From Candidatus Brocadiales bacterium (lineage in GTDB: Bacteria; Planctomycetota; Brocadiia; Brocadiales; Bathyanammoxibiaceae): a stretch of DNA of 11,409 nucleotides. Within the stretch, counting starts at the first letter, position 1. Every line of letters starts with the position of its first letter. Below are positions 4,986-11,404 of the stretch, in pieces. Under the pieces are notes generated by a model, which had not been told where the DNA came from, made no database searches, and worked only from the letters and a program-made list of their open reading frames with translations. Where the stretch lies: positions 1-11,409 of the forward strand of contig JAUQZZ010000052.1 of the NCBI GenBank assembly GCA_030586765.1. The letters are read 5' to 3'. The position numbers and the translations under genes are program-made.

Positions 4986-7376
4986 CTACTTATACAGGTT
5001 CTTTTTCTTAAAAACAAGAGTGATAAGTAATATAAGGCTTGCCCCATTCAGTGCGGCTATTACCAAACAGGTATAGTCTATTCCTAAGATAGGCACCATT
5101 ACGATACCTGTAAGTATGGCCCCTGCGAAAGCACCTATATGGTCTGCACAATCCATCAAGCCTGCAGTGACGCCAGAATCGACCTTCGCCTCCAGATATA
5201 TACGGCTGGCTATGGGGAACTCTAGACCAGTGAGTATCCCTGGAACTACGATAAGCATCATGAAGAAGGCCTCGGAACCCATCCAGTGGAAGGGAAACCA
5301 TCTGAGGATTAACATCAGGGCCAAGGTATAAAGAACTATCCCCCCCACGATATACATGAGCACCCTTGACCAATCTCTCTCCTTCCTCAGGAGGAGGGCA
5401 CTACTTATGTATCCACCTATAGCAAGACCCAGCATGAAAAGGGCCACGATGAGGCCTATCCTCTCATAAACGTAGCCGTATATGTTTTGAAAGGAAAAGA
5501 TGAGGATTATCTCCAGGGCAATACCTGCAAAGCCTGTAGTGGCTATAGCAAAGAGGCTGTTAAACTTCCTTTGCCTGTCGAGACTAAGAGGGAGGAGATT
5601 TGCAACGGCCAATCTTACCACCAGGAAAAGACCAACTGCCCCCAGGAAGAACCACGGCTTTGCCCTGCCCATCCACCTGAGAAGGCCCTGGAGCTGCCCC
5701 CCAGAGAACTGGTCCCAGAGGAGGAGATTAAAGTAATAAGTTACAGGTCTTGAATCGGTATTCTGGGGTAGGTTTTTCCGCCTCTTTAGCTCACCTTCTA
5801 AGAAACGGACCTTACGTGGCTCGAGGAAGGTGACAAAGTGGTATTCCGTGAAATACTTTGTCTGTATGTTTCTAAGTTTGTATCTGTTAATTAGGGTATC
5901 CAGGTCTGTAGTGACTATATCGGGTGATGAACTGGCAAAGTAGTGGTTTGTCTGTCCTGGGGTGACTACCACGTATGGAAAGACCTCTCTCAATGTGCGG
6001 TAGATGGAACCCGTGTAGTTTCCTACCACCTCCCCGATGTATGTGACGGCCGAACTAATAGAAGTGACCAGTACTCCATCATGTTCCAGCAACGCCTGTG
6101 CCTCCCGAAAAAACTCCAGGGTGTAAAAACGATTCAAGGAGGCCGTGGAAGGGTCAGGGACGTTGAGGAATACCACGTCGTATTTATACCTGCCTTTGGC
6201 TTTCTTTACAAAGTAGCGTCCATCCAGGTGGAAGATCTTTACCCTCTTGTCTGCCAGGGAGACCCTATCCTCTTCAGGGAGGTATTTCTCTGCGACCTCT
6301 AAGAGCTTTGGGTCTAGTTCCACGTAGTGGAGTTCTTCCAGGGGATACCTCAGCATCTCGCTTATCAGCCCACCTATCCCCGCTCCTATCAGGAGCACCC
6401 TACGGGGAAGGGGATGCTCTGAAAGGACAAGATGGGCCATGGGGCCATATTCGTAAAGGTTGGGGAAGGCGAAGGTGTACTGACCATTCCCGTAAACGCT
6501 GTACTGGTCCTCCTCTTTACCTATTACTATGTTCTGGTACTTTGAGTCCACGGACTCGATTAATTTTATTGTAGGATTAAAGGACTGCCACCTCTTACCT
6601 ACAAAGAATTCCTCAACCTCCTTAACCTCCCCAGAAAAGATGAGCCACAGGCTTACCGTGAGAAAAGGGATAGACAGGCCTAACAGGGCCCTTCTAGGGG
6701 AAGCCCTTCCTATAAGAGAAACAACCAGTAATAGGTTGACAAGGACTACAGCGTTAAGGATTGCCATGGTCTCAAAAGAGGCCACTCTGGGGGCCAGGAC
6801 AAAGGTAAAAAGACTACCGCCTATAAGACTTCCCAGGGATTCCAAGACATAGACCGTCCCTATATCCGTGGCAGCCCCTCTAGTAAATCCCCTAAAGACC
6901 TGGACGGAAAAGGGGAAGATAAATCCTATTATGAAGCTAAAGGGCATGATTATAAGAGGGGATGACCAAAGCAGGGATAAAATAGAGATGTGCTGTCCAT
7001 AGGGGACATGCACTATATACCTTAAGAGCCTGATGACGGCTACCTGCATGGGCAGTGCAAAGCATAGGGCGAGTACAAGGAACAGGAAAATGGCTAGCCT
7101 CTTTTCCAGTCCAACCACACCTGCCCTAGAGGGGTCGTCCGCCTCAGGCGGATTTTTGGCGAACCTTCTTATAACGCTACTGCCAATTCCGGCCCCTATG
7201 GCAACGCCCATGAGCCATGTGCCGAAGATTACTCCCAGACAAAGCTCGTTACCATAAAACACCACTAGCAATTCACGCACCAGGAGTACCTGAGCCATGG
7301 TGGCCTGGGCACCAATCAGTACTATGGCTGCTATCAGAGGGTACCAAGTCTTCTTATGCGAGACAGGCATAGTCAT
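4986..7376 (-). CDS. Membrane protein with spermidine-synthase-like domain between two membrane blocks
   Basis: This 796-aa protein has an N-terminal membrane block of about six to seven helices (residues about 12-247). A soluble spermidine/spermine-synthase-like Rossmann domain follows (about 265-550), then a second membrane block (about 575-790). The SAM-type nucleotide loop is GAGIGG (331-336), with the strand-end acid in VELDP (352-356). In true aminopropyltransferases the next motif is DxxDP, whose first Asp is catalytic. Here it reads NVPDP (405-409) followed by STASLNRFYTLEFF, so that Asp is Asn. The family is often annotated fused MFS/spermidine synthase, but real polyamine synthesis is doubtful. 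A stop codon closely precedes ATG 7376, so the start is there or at Met3; no good ribosome site is seen. It lies between a small lipoprotein gene and a CDF transporter on the same strand. Confidence 0.88.
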   Translation of the reverse strand: MTMPVSHKKTWYPLIAAIVLIGAQATMAQVLLVRELLVVFYGNELCLGVIFGTWLMGVAIGAGIGSSVIRRFAKNPPEADDPSRAGVVGLEKRLAIFLFLVLALCFALPMQVAVIRLLRYIVHVPYGQHISILSLLWSSPLIIMPFSFIIGFIFPFSVQVFRGFTRGAATDIGTVYVLESLGSLIGGSLFTFVLAPRVASFETMAILNAVVLVNLLLVVSLIGRASPRRALLGLSIPFLTVSLWLIFSGEVKEVEEFFVGKRWQSFNPTIKLIESVDSKYQNIVIGKEEDQYSVYGNGQYTFAFPNLYEYGPMAHLVLSEHPLPRRVLLIGAGIGGLISEMLRYPLEELHYVELDPKLLEVAEKYLPEEDRVSLADKRVKIFHLDGRYFVKKAKGRYKYDVVFLNVPDPSTASLNRFYTLEFFREAQALLEHDGVLVTSISSAVTYIGEVVGNYTGSIYRTLREVFPYVVVTPGQTNHYFASSSPDIVTTDLDTLINRYKLRNIQTKYFTEYHFVTFLEPRKVRFLEGELKRRKNLPQNTDSRPVTYYFNLLLWDQFSGGQLQGLLRWMGRAKPWFFLGAVGLFLVVRLAVANLLPLSLDRQRKFNSLFAIATTGFAGIALEIILIFSFQNIYGYVYERIGLIVALFMLGLAIGGYISSALLLRKERDWSRVLMYIVGGIVLYTLALMLILRWFPFHWMGSEAFFMMLIVVPGILTGLEFPIASRIYLEAKVDSGVTAGLMDCADHIGAFAGAILTGIVMVPILGIDYTCLVIAALNGASLILLITLVFKKKNLYK

Positions 7377-7516
7377 AAGGGGCTAAATTCGTTAGAGAAG
7401 AGAAACTCTCTCAAAGGCTAAAAGGGGTAAGGAACCTGGAAGGAACGGGCCTCTCTACCGTCTGAGTGTAAATGTACCTTAAGATGGGGCATCCCTTCAC
7501 CGAGGAGGCTGGGGTA

Positions 7517-7693
7517 TCAACGCTGCTTCACGGGCTCCCTGGGCCCAGGTTCGTCTACTAGAGGCATTGCTCGCATGGAAGGCCATTCCATGGACTTCTC
7601 CCTCATCTCTCCGGCTTCCTCTTCAGGACCAAAGGCACAGCCACTCAAGATGACAATCAAGAAGAGGCTCAAGGATACCAATAGCTTTTTCAT
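7517..7693 (-). CDS. Small (58-aa) predicted lipoprotein
   Basis: A short minus-strand frame from ATG 7693-7691 to TGA 7519-7517 encodes a textbook lipoprotein precursor: basic MKK, hydrophobic core, and lipobox LSGC with the acylated Cys at residue 19. The mature part of 40 residues is short and Pro/Glu/Met-rich (FGPEEEAGEMREKSMEWP), without recognisable domain. After Cys comes Ala, which does not signal inner-membrane retention in the E. coli sense, so an outer-membrane location is possible. No Shine-Dalgarno sequence is visible; a weak minus-strand promoter (TTGAAC, 17 bases, TATTTT at 7734-7706) would give a very short leader. It lies 140 bp upstream of the spermidine-synthase-like membrane gene on the same strand and may be co-transcribed with it. 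Function unknown. Confidence 0.75.
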   Translation of the reverse strand: MKKLLVSLSLFLIVILSGCAFGPEEEAGEMREKSMEWPSMRAMPLVDEPGPREPVKQR

Positions 7694-7751
7694 CACAGTC
7701 AGCTAAAAATATCAAATATCACCCCTGTGTTCAAATAAAATCCCTTAGGTC

Positions 7752-7780
7752 TTGAATTTATAACCCCTTAGGTTTATCCT
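7752..7780 (+). promoter_or_regulatory. Candidate promoter of the DUF72-Clp1-radical SAM-THEP1 operon
   Basis: TTGAAT (7752-7757) and TATCCT (7775-7780) are spaced by 17 bases, with the first gene starting at 7806. Two direct copies of CCCTTAGGT (7742-7750 and 7765-7773) flank and enter the promoter at 23-bp spacing and could be a regulator site. It lies in a 112-bp region shared with the divergent lipoprotein gene. Confidence 0.4.
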
Positions 7781-7805
7781 AGAACAAGAGTCTTCCGAGC
7801 CTTTT

Positions 7806-8525
7806 ATGACAGAAAAGATAAGAGTTGGATGCTGTGGTTTTCCCGTAGCAAAGGAGAGATATTACCAAAACTTTTCTGTGGTAGAGCTACAGCAAACCTT
7901 CTACCAACTGCCTCTCCTTAAGACTGCCAAGAGGTGGGCGGAGGAGGCTCCCGAGGGCTTTGAATTTAATATGAAGGCCTCCCAGCTAATTACTCACGAG
8001 ACCACTAGCCCAACCTATCGCAGATACAAGATACCTATCCCTGAGGAAAAGAGGGCCAGATACGGCTCATTTAGACACTCTGAAGAGGTTATGGAGGCAT
8101 GGGAACAGACCAGGGAGATTGCCCAGGCCTTAAAAGCAAGGATAATCCTCTTTCAGTGTCCACCTAAATTTACCCCCATCGAGGAAAACAAGAAGAATCT
8201 GAGAAAGTTCTTCCGTGCTGTTAGTAGAAGCGGCTTTCTTTTTGTGTGGGAACCCAGGGGGGAGTGGCAACCGGAGGAGGTAAAGAGGCTTTGCGAGGAA
8301 CTAGACCTGCTCCACGGTCTAGACCCCTTTAAGGCCAAGCCCCTCCACGGGAGATTAAAATATTTCCGTCTACACGGTAAGACTGACTACACTTACCGCT
8401 TCTCCCAGGAAGACCTCCTTTGGTTAAAGGACCTGTGTAAGGCCGAAGAAGAGGTCTACTGCATGTTTAATAATATATCCATGTTTGAGGATGCTCAAAA
8501 GTTTAGAGCCATTCTAGAAGGATGA
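7806..8525 (+). CDS. DUF72 (YecE-like) family protein
   Basis: The 239-aa protein shows the DUF72 pattern throughout. It has a Gly/Cys-rich first strand (VGCCGFP), then FSVVELQQTFYQLP (24-37), GFEFNMKASQLITH, a middle ILFQCPPKFTP, FVWEPRG near 150, and the late strand YFRLHGKTDYTYRF followed by EVYCMFNN. The family adopts a TIM-barrel-like fold; its reaction is not established. It is at the short end for the family. It is the first gene of a four-gene operon and its stop overlaps the start of the Clp1-like kinase gene by 4 bp, so the two are translationally coupled. No strong ribosome site precedes ATG 7806. Family assignment is confident; function is unknown, although its coupling to a nucleic-acid-kinase-like protein hints at RNA or DNA metabolism. 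Confidence 0.88.
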   Translation: MTEKIRVGCCGFPVAKERYYQNFSVVELQQTFYQLPLLKTAKRWAEEAPEGFEFNMKASQLITHETTSPTYRRYKIPIPEEKRARYGSFRHSEEVMEAWEQTREIAQALKARIILFQCPPKFTPIEENKKNLRKFFRAVSRSGFLFVWEPRGEWQPEEVKRLCEELDLLHGLDPFKAKPLHGRLKYFRLHGKTDYTYRFSQEDLLWLKDLCKAEEEVYCMFNNISMFEDAQKFRAILEG

Positions 8526-9433
8526 CCCTGGAAACACTAAAAATACCACTTTACTGGAAGGAGTTGGTCGAGGAGGTACACCGGAGCAAGGGCGTGGTGA
8601 TGGTACTGGGTGCCTCTGATACAGGGAAGACCACTCTGGCCTACTTTCTTTCCAGGGAGCTATGCAAAAAGGGGAACAAGGTCTCCATGATTTCTGCTGA
8701 TATGGGCCAGTGTGCCTTCGGGCCTCCTGCTACCTTGGGGATGGCCCTGCTAGAGTCTGTGCCCAGGTCCTTGAGGGACATCCCTGTCCACACCATGTAC
8801 TTTATAGGTGCCACCTCTCCTGTAGGCCACCTTTTGCAGACCGTGGTAGGGGTGAAGAAGCTGGTGGAAAAGGCCTTCAAAGAGGGGATGGAGTTCGTGG
8901 TAGTGGATACCACAGGTTTTGTGCAGGGTGGGGCCGCATGGGAGCTGAAGTTTCAAAAGATTGAGCTCACAGACACAAGGCATATTGTGGCCCTACAAAG
9001 GGACCAGGAGCTAGAGGACATACTCCGTCCCCAGGAGCATAGGGCTGGGCGCAGGGTCTACCGCCTTAAGGTCCTTGAAGAAGCCAGGGCAAGGTCTTAT
9101 GAGCAAAGGAGGGATTACCGCAGGGAAAGGTTTGCAGAATATTTTCGTGAGATAACACATCAGACCTTATCCATGCGGTCTGTACGGCTAGTGAACCCCG
9201 TCAATATACCCCTGGAGACCAGGGCAGTGGAAACCTTTCAAAGGCTCCTGGTGGGGCTTAATGACGATGATAACTTATGCCTCGCCCTGGGGGTAATCGA
9301 AAAGATGGATATAAAGAGTGGGAAGTTGTCCATCCTTACACCCCTCAGGGACCTTAAAGACGTAAAGATGGTGAGATTTGGTTCTATAAGGATTGAGGAA
9401 GATTGGAGCGATACACGGACAAAACCTCGATAG
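8522..9433 (+). CDS. Clp1/Grc3-like P-loop polynucleotide kinase family protein
   Basis: The 303-aa protein carries a Walker A loop GASDTGKTT (30-38, Lys36) and the motifs that mark the Clp1/Grc3 group: SADMGQ (58-63), where Clp1 proteins have a D-x-D-x-GQ motif, and VVVDTTGFVQGG (126-137), matching the N/D-T-x-G-x-V-x-G lid motif. The C-terminal part (about 244-294) repeats the family pattern GLNDDDNLCLALGVIEKM, then a TPL element and FGSIRI. Characterised members in eukaryotes and archaea phosphorylate 5'-hydroxyl ends of RNA or DNA in tRNA and rRNA maturation. A bacterial protein of this kind could act in RNA end repair or nucleotide metabolism, but activity is inferred only. Residues 180-210 are very Arg-rich, consistent with nucleic-acid contact. 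It overlaps the DUF72 gene by 4 bp and precedes a radical SAM gene by 11 bp. Confidence 0.82.
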   Translation: MTLETLKIPLYWKELVEEVHRSKGVVMVLGASDTGKTTLAYFLSRELCKKGNKVSMISADMGQCAFGPPATLGMALLESVPRSLRDIPVHTMYFIGATSPVGHLLQTVVGVKKLVEKAFKEGMEFVVVDTTGFVQGGAAWELKFQKIELTDTRHIVALQRDQELEDILRPQEHRAGRRVYRLKVLEEARARSYEQRRDYRRERFAEYFREITHQTLSMRSVRLVNPVNIPLETRAVETFQRLLVGLNDDDNLCLALGVIEKMDIKSGKLSILTPLRDLKDVKMVRFGSIRIEEDWSDTRTKPR

Positions 9434-9444
9434 AAGGGAAGAAA

Positions 9445-10548
9445 ATGGGTTGTGCTTTGTGTGGCGATAAAGAGGCAATTGTATCCAGGACCATAGGCTA
9501 TTGTGTTGCCTGCATCAGGGACAGGTTTTCTGAGGTCTGGCCTGGTATAAGGGAGGTTCACAGAAAAAGCAGGAGAGAATTTGGCCTCCCCGAGGAGCCG
9601 CCACGCTCTCCTGAAGGCATACCCTGTAATATATGCGTTAATGAATGCAGGATACCCCTTGGGGCAAGGGGATACTGTGGAATAAGGATTAACAAAGACG
9701 GTAAGCTCATAGGGGGCACCAGTACAGAAGGCTACCTCTCCTGGTACTATGACCCCCTACCGACTAACTGCGTGGCCGATTGGGTATGCCCAGGGGGGAC
9801 AGGCAGGGGCTATCCCAAATATTGTCACAAGAGGGGTCCTGAACACGGATATAAGAATCTGTCGGTCTTCTATCATGCCTGTACCTTCAACTGCCTGTAC
9901 TGCCAGAATTGGCACTATAGGGAACTTGCCCTGAAAGGTCGGCCCATAAGCGCACTAGAGCTGGTAGGGCAAGTGGATGAGGAGACCACCTGTATCTGTT
10001 ATTTTGGTGGGGATCCCACACCACAGCTTCCCCACGCTATAGAGACCTCTCGATTGGCCCTGGCCAGAAGGAAGGGTTCCGTACTGCGTATATGCTGGGA
10101 AACCAACGGCACCATGCACCCTTCTTATCTCATGGAGATGGCAAGACTGTCCCTGGAATCTGGGGGATGTATAAAATTTGACCTGAAGGCCTGGAGTGAG
10201 AAGGTGCATCAGACCCTCTGCGGCGTCACCAATAGAAGGACACTGGATAACTTTAGACTCCTGGCAGAAAAGATAGAAGAGAGGCCAGAACCCCCTCCCC
10301 TGGTAGCCAGCACCCTCCTGGTGCCAGGGTATGTGGATGAGGAGGAGGTGGCTAACATTGCCAGGTTTATCGCCTCCCTGAACCCAGACATACCTTATGC
10401 CCTTCTGGCCTTTTACCCCCACTTCTACATGGTAGACCTTCCTACCACCTCTAGGAGACATGCCCAGAGGTGCAAAGAGATAGCAGAATCCCAGGGACTT
10501 AGAGAGGTCAGACTGGGCAACGTGCACCTTCTAACCACCAGCTATTAG
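9445..10548 (+). CDS. Radical SAM protein, PflA/AmrS-like, with N-terminal Cys4 knuckle
   Basis: From ATG 9445 the protein has 367 residues. The radical SAM motif CxxxCxxC is at Cys146, Cys150 and Cys153 (ACTFNCLYCQNW), with GGD (188-190) and ETNG (219-222) as further SAM-site elements. As in the AmrS-like protein encoded at 2883, an accessory CxxCxxxC (61-68) and RGYCG (Cys78) precede it. Extra features are an N-terminal CALC...CVAC pair (Cys3, 6, 20, 23), probably a zinc or iron site, and a Cys-containing insert at 109-127 (TNCVADWVCPGG). The start at 9445 is chosen because AAGGGAA lies 4 bases upstream and the Cys motif begins at once; ATG 9403 would overlap the previous gene by 31 bp. It has no Tat signal and is presumably cytoplasmic. 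Substrate unknown; it probably acts with the kinase and NTPase encoded on either side. Confidence 0.88.
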   Translation: MGCALCGDKEAIVSRTIGYCVACIRDRFSEVWPGIREVHRKSRREFGLPEEPPRSPEGIPCNICVNECRIPLGARGYCGIRINKDGKLIGGTSTEGYLSWYYDPLPTNCVADWVCPGGTGRGYPKYCHKRGPEHGYKNLSVFYHACTFNCLYCQNWHYRELALKGRPISALELVGQVDEETTCICYFGGDPTPQLPHAIETSRLALARRKGSVLRICWETNGTMHPSYLMEMARLSLESGGCIKFDLKAWSEKVHQTLCGVTNRRTLDNFRLLAEKIEERPEPPPLVASTLLVPGYVDEEEVANIARFIASLNPDIPYALLAFYPHFYMVDLPTTSRRHAQRCKEIAESQGLREVRLGNVHLLTTSY

Positions 10549-10555
10549 CCCTCGT

Positions 10556-11107
10556 ATGATTAAGAATATACTAATAACCGGCAGGCCTGGTGTGGGAAAG
10601 ACCACAGCGGTTATAAAGATTATCTCCCGATTGGACCTCAAGCCTGGGGGTTTTTACACGGAAGAACTCCGCACAGAAGGAGAGCGCAAGGGTTTCAAGA
10701 TAAAGACCTTTAGTGGTCAGGAAGGCATCCTGGCCCATGTAGATTATAGAGAAGGCCCAAGGGTAGGGAAATACGGTGTAGATGTAGGGTCTTTTGAGAC
10801 TATAGCCCTTCCTGAGGTAGAGGAGGCTGTCAGGGCTGGTAAGCTGATAGTAATAGATGAGATAGGCAAGATGGAACTCTTCTCGGCTAGATTTAAGGAA
10901 TTAGTGATAAAGGCCCTGAACAGTCCTGTACCCCTCCTGGGGGTAATAAAAGAGAAGGGGGATGGGTTCATAGATAAGATTAAGGGAAGGAAAGACGTTC
11001 GGCTCTTCACCCTTACCAGGGAAAATAGGGACTCTACTATTTCAGAGATATTAGGGGTATTAAGGGTGCTCAAGGTGGTTTCTACCCCTAAGACCTCAGG
11101 TGGATAA
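10556..11107 (+). CDS. THEP1-type nucleoside-triphosphatase / nucleotide kinase
   Basis: The 183-aa protein matches the compact P-loop NTPase family that includes Aquifex THEP1 and human NTPCR. Walker A is GRPGVGKTT (9-17, Lys15), the family pattern GGFYTEE is at 31-37, and Walker B LIVIDEIGKMEL lies at 97-108 with Asp101 and Glu102. Then comes PLLGVIK before the adenine or sugar contacts near the C-terminus. Members hydrolyse several NTPs slowly in vitro; a nucleotide- or RNA-kinase role has been suggested but the physiological substrate is open. It begins 7 bp after the radical SAM stop and is the last gene of the operon. No clear Shine-Dalgarno is seen, so translation may depend on coupling. 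The C-terminal 12 residues or so are low in family resemblance. Confidence 0.9.
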   Translation: MIKNILITGRPGVGKTTAVIKIISRLDLKPGGFYTEELRTEGERKGFKIKTFSGQEGILAHVDYREGPRVGKYGVDVGSFETIALPEVEEAVRAGKLIVIDEIGKMELFSARFKELVIKALNSPVPLLGVIKEKGDGFIDKIKGRKDVRLFTLTRENRDSTISEILGVLRVLKVVSTPKTSGG

Positions 11108-11117
11108 ACCTGTTTCT

Positions 11118-11185
11118 GTAGTTACCCGATTTATCAGGCGAATTCTATTTTGAACCAAATGGGCCCCCATAAATGGGGCAACTAC
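11118..11185. repeat. BIME-like unit 1: inverted pair of GTAG-headed REP arms
   Basis: The left arm (11118-11140) begins GTAGTTACCC and contains an imperfect hairpin around GATTTATC. The right arm ends GGGCAACTAC at 11185, which on the minus strand reads GTAGTTGCCC followed by CATTTATGGG. The two arms are inverted, diverged copies of one element of about 22 bp. GTAG ahead of a palindrome is the hallmark of REP sequences handled by REP-associated tyrosine transposases. Confidence 0.6.
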
Positions 11186-11231
11186 TCTCACGCTGATTTT
11201 GTGATTATATCAGGGAGATAAATTTAAAATT

Positions 11232-11329
11232 GTAGTCGCTCGATTTATCGAGCGTTGTAGGGCAAGGCTTTAGCCTTGCTCAGGCAAACCTAAAGGTTTG
11301 CCCTACAGGCCCATAAATGGGGTAACTAC
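11232..11329. repeat. BIME-like unit 2: nested GTAG-headed hairpins
   Basis: The outer left arm begins GTAG at 11232 and includes the palindrome CGCTCGATTTATCGAGCG (11237-11254, 8-bp arms). The outer right arm ends AACTAC at 11329. Inside are GTAG plus hairpin GCAAGGC-TTTA-GCCTTGC (11262-11279) and, on the minus strand, GTAG plus hairpin GGCAAACC-TTTA-GGTTTGCC (11302-11283). The inner pair is closed by TGTAG (11256-11260) and CTACA (11303-11307), giving a cloverleaf-like fold. All four hairpins carry a 5' GTAG on their own strand. Confidence 0.65.
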
Positions 11330-11368
11330 TTACACGAAAGAGACCTCTGAGAAAGTACTGAACGAAGC

Positions 11369-11404
11369 CGTCATTGCGAGGGACTTTAGTCCCGAAGCAA
11401 TCTT
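11369..11404 (+). repeat. Dispersed palindromic repeat, GTCATTGCGAG type
   Basis: CGTCATTGCGAG and CCGAAGCAATCTT flank the hairpin GGGACT-TT-AGTCCC (11380-11393). The arrangement (GTCATT head, GAG, central hairpin, CGAAG, AATCT tail) matches the element at 576-632, where head and tail are more altered (CTGAG, AAGAATCT) and the hairpin differs. This is a short intergenic repeat type I know from many bacterial genomes. Confidence 0.65.

Noticed and set aside
5487..6852. Several plus-strand open frames opposite the spermidine-synthase-like gene
   Set aside because: The minus-strand frame is continuous for 796 codons with clear domains; the plus frames have no motifs and are antisense shadows.
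4986..7376. Calling the large membrane protein speE (spermidine synthase)
   Set aside because: The catalytic Asp of DxxDP is Asn and the protein is fused to membrane blocks, so the enzymatic name is not supported.
9403..9444. Upstream start for the second radical SAM gene
   Set aside because: It overlaps the kinase gene by 31 bp and adds 14 residues without family character, while ATG 9445 has a good ribosome site and leads straight into the Cys motif.
11256..11307. tRNA-like cloverleaf
   Set aside because: It has only two inner hairpins with 4-base loops, no anticodon or T-loop sequence and no acceptor stem of tRNA length; the GTAG heads show it is a REP-type repeat.
11232..11307. Rho-independent terminator for the four-gene operon
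   Set aside because: The hairpins are strong but none is followed by a run of T, so terminator function cannot be claimed from sequence.
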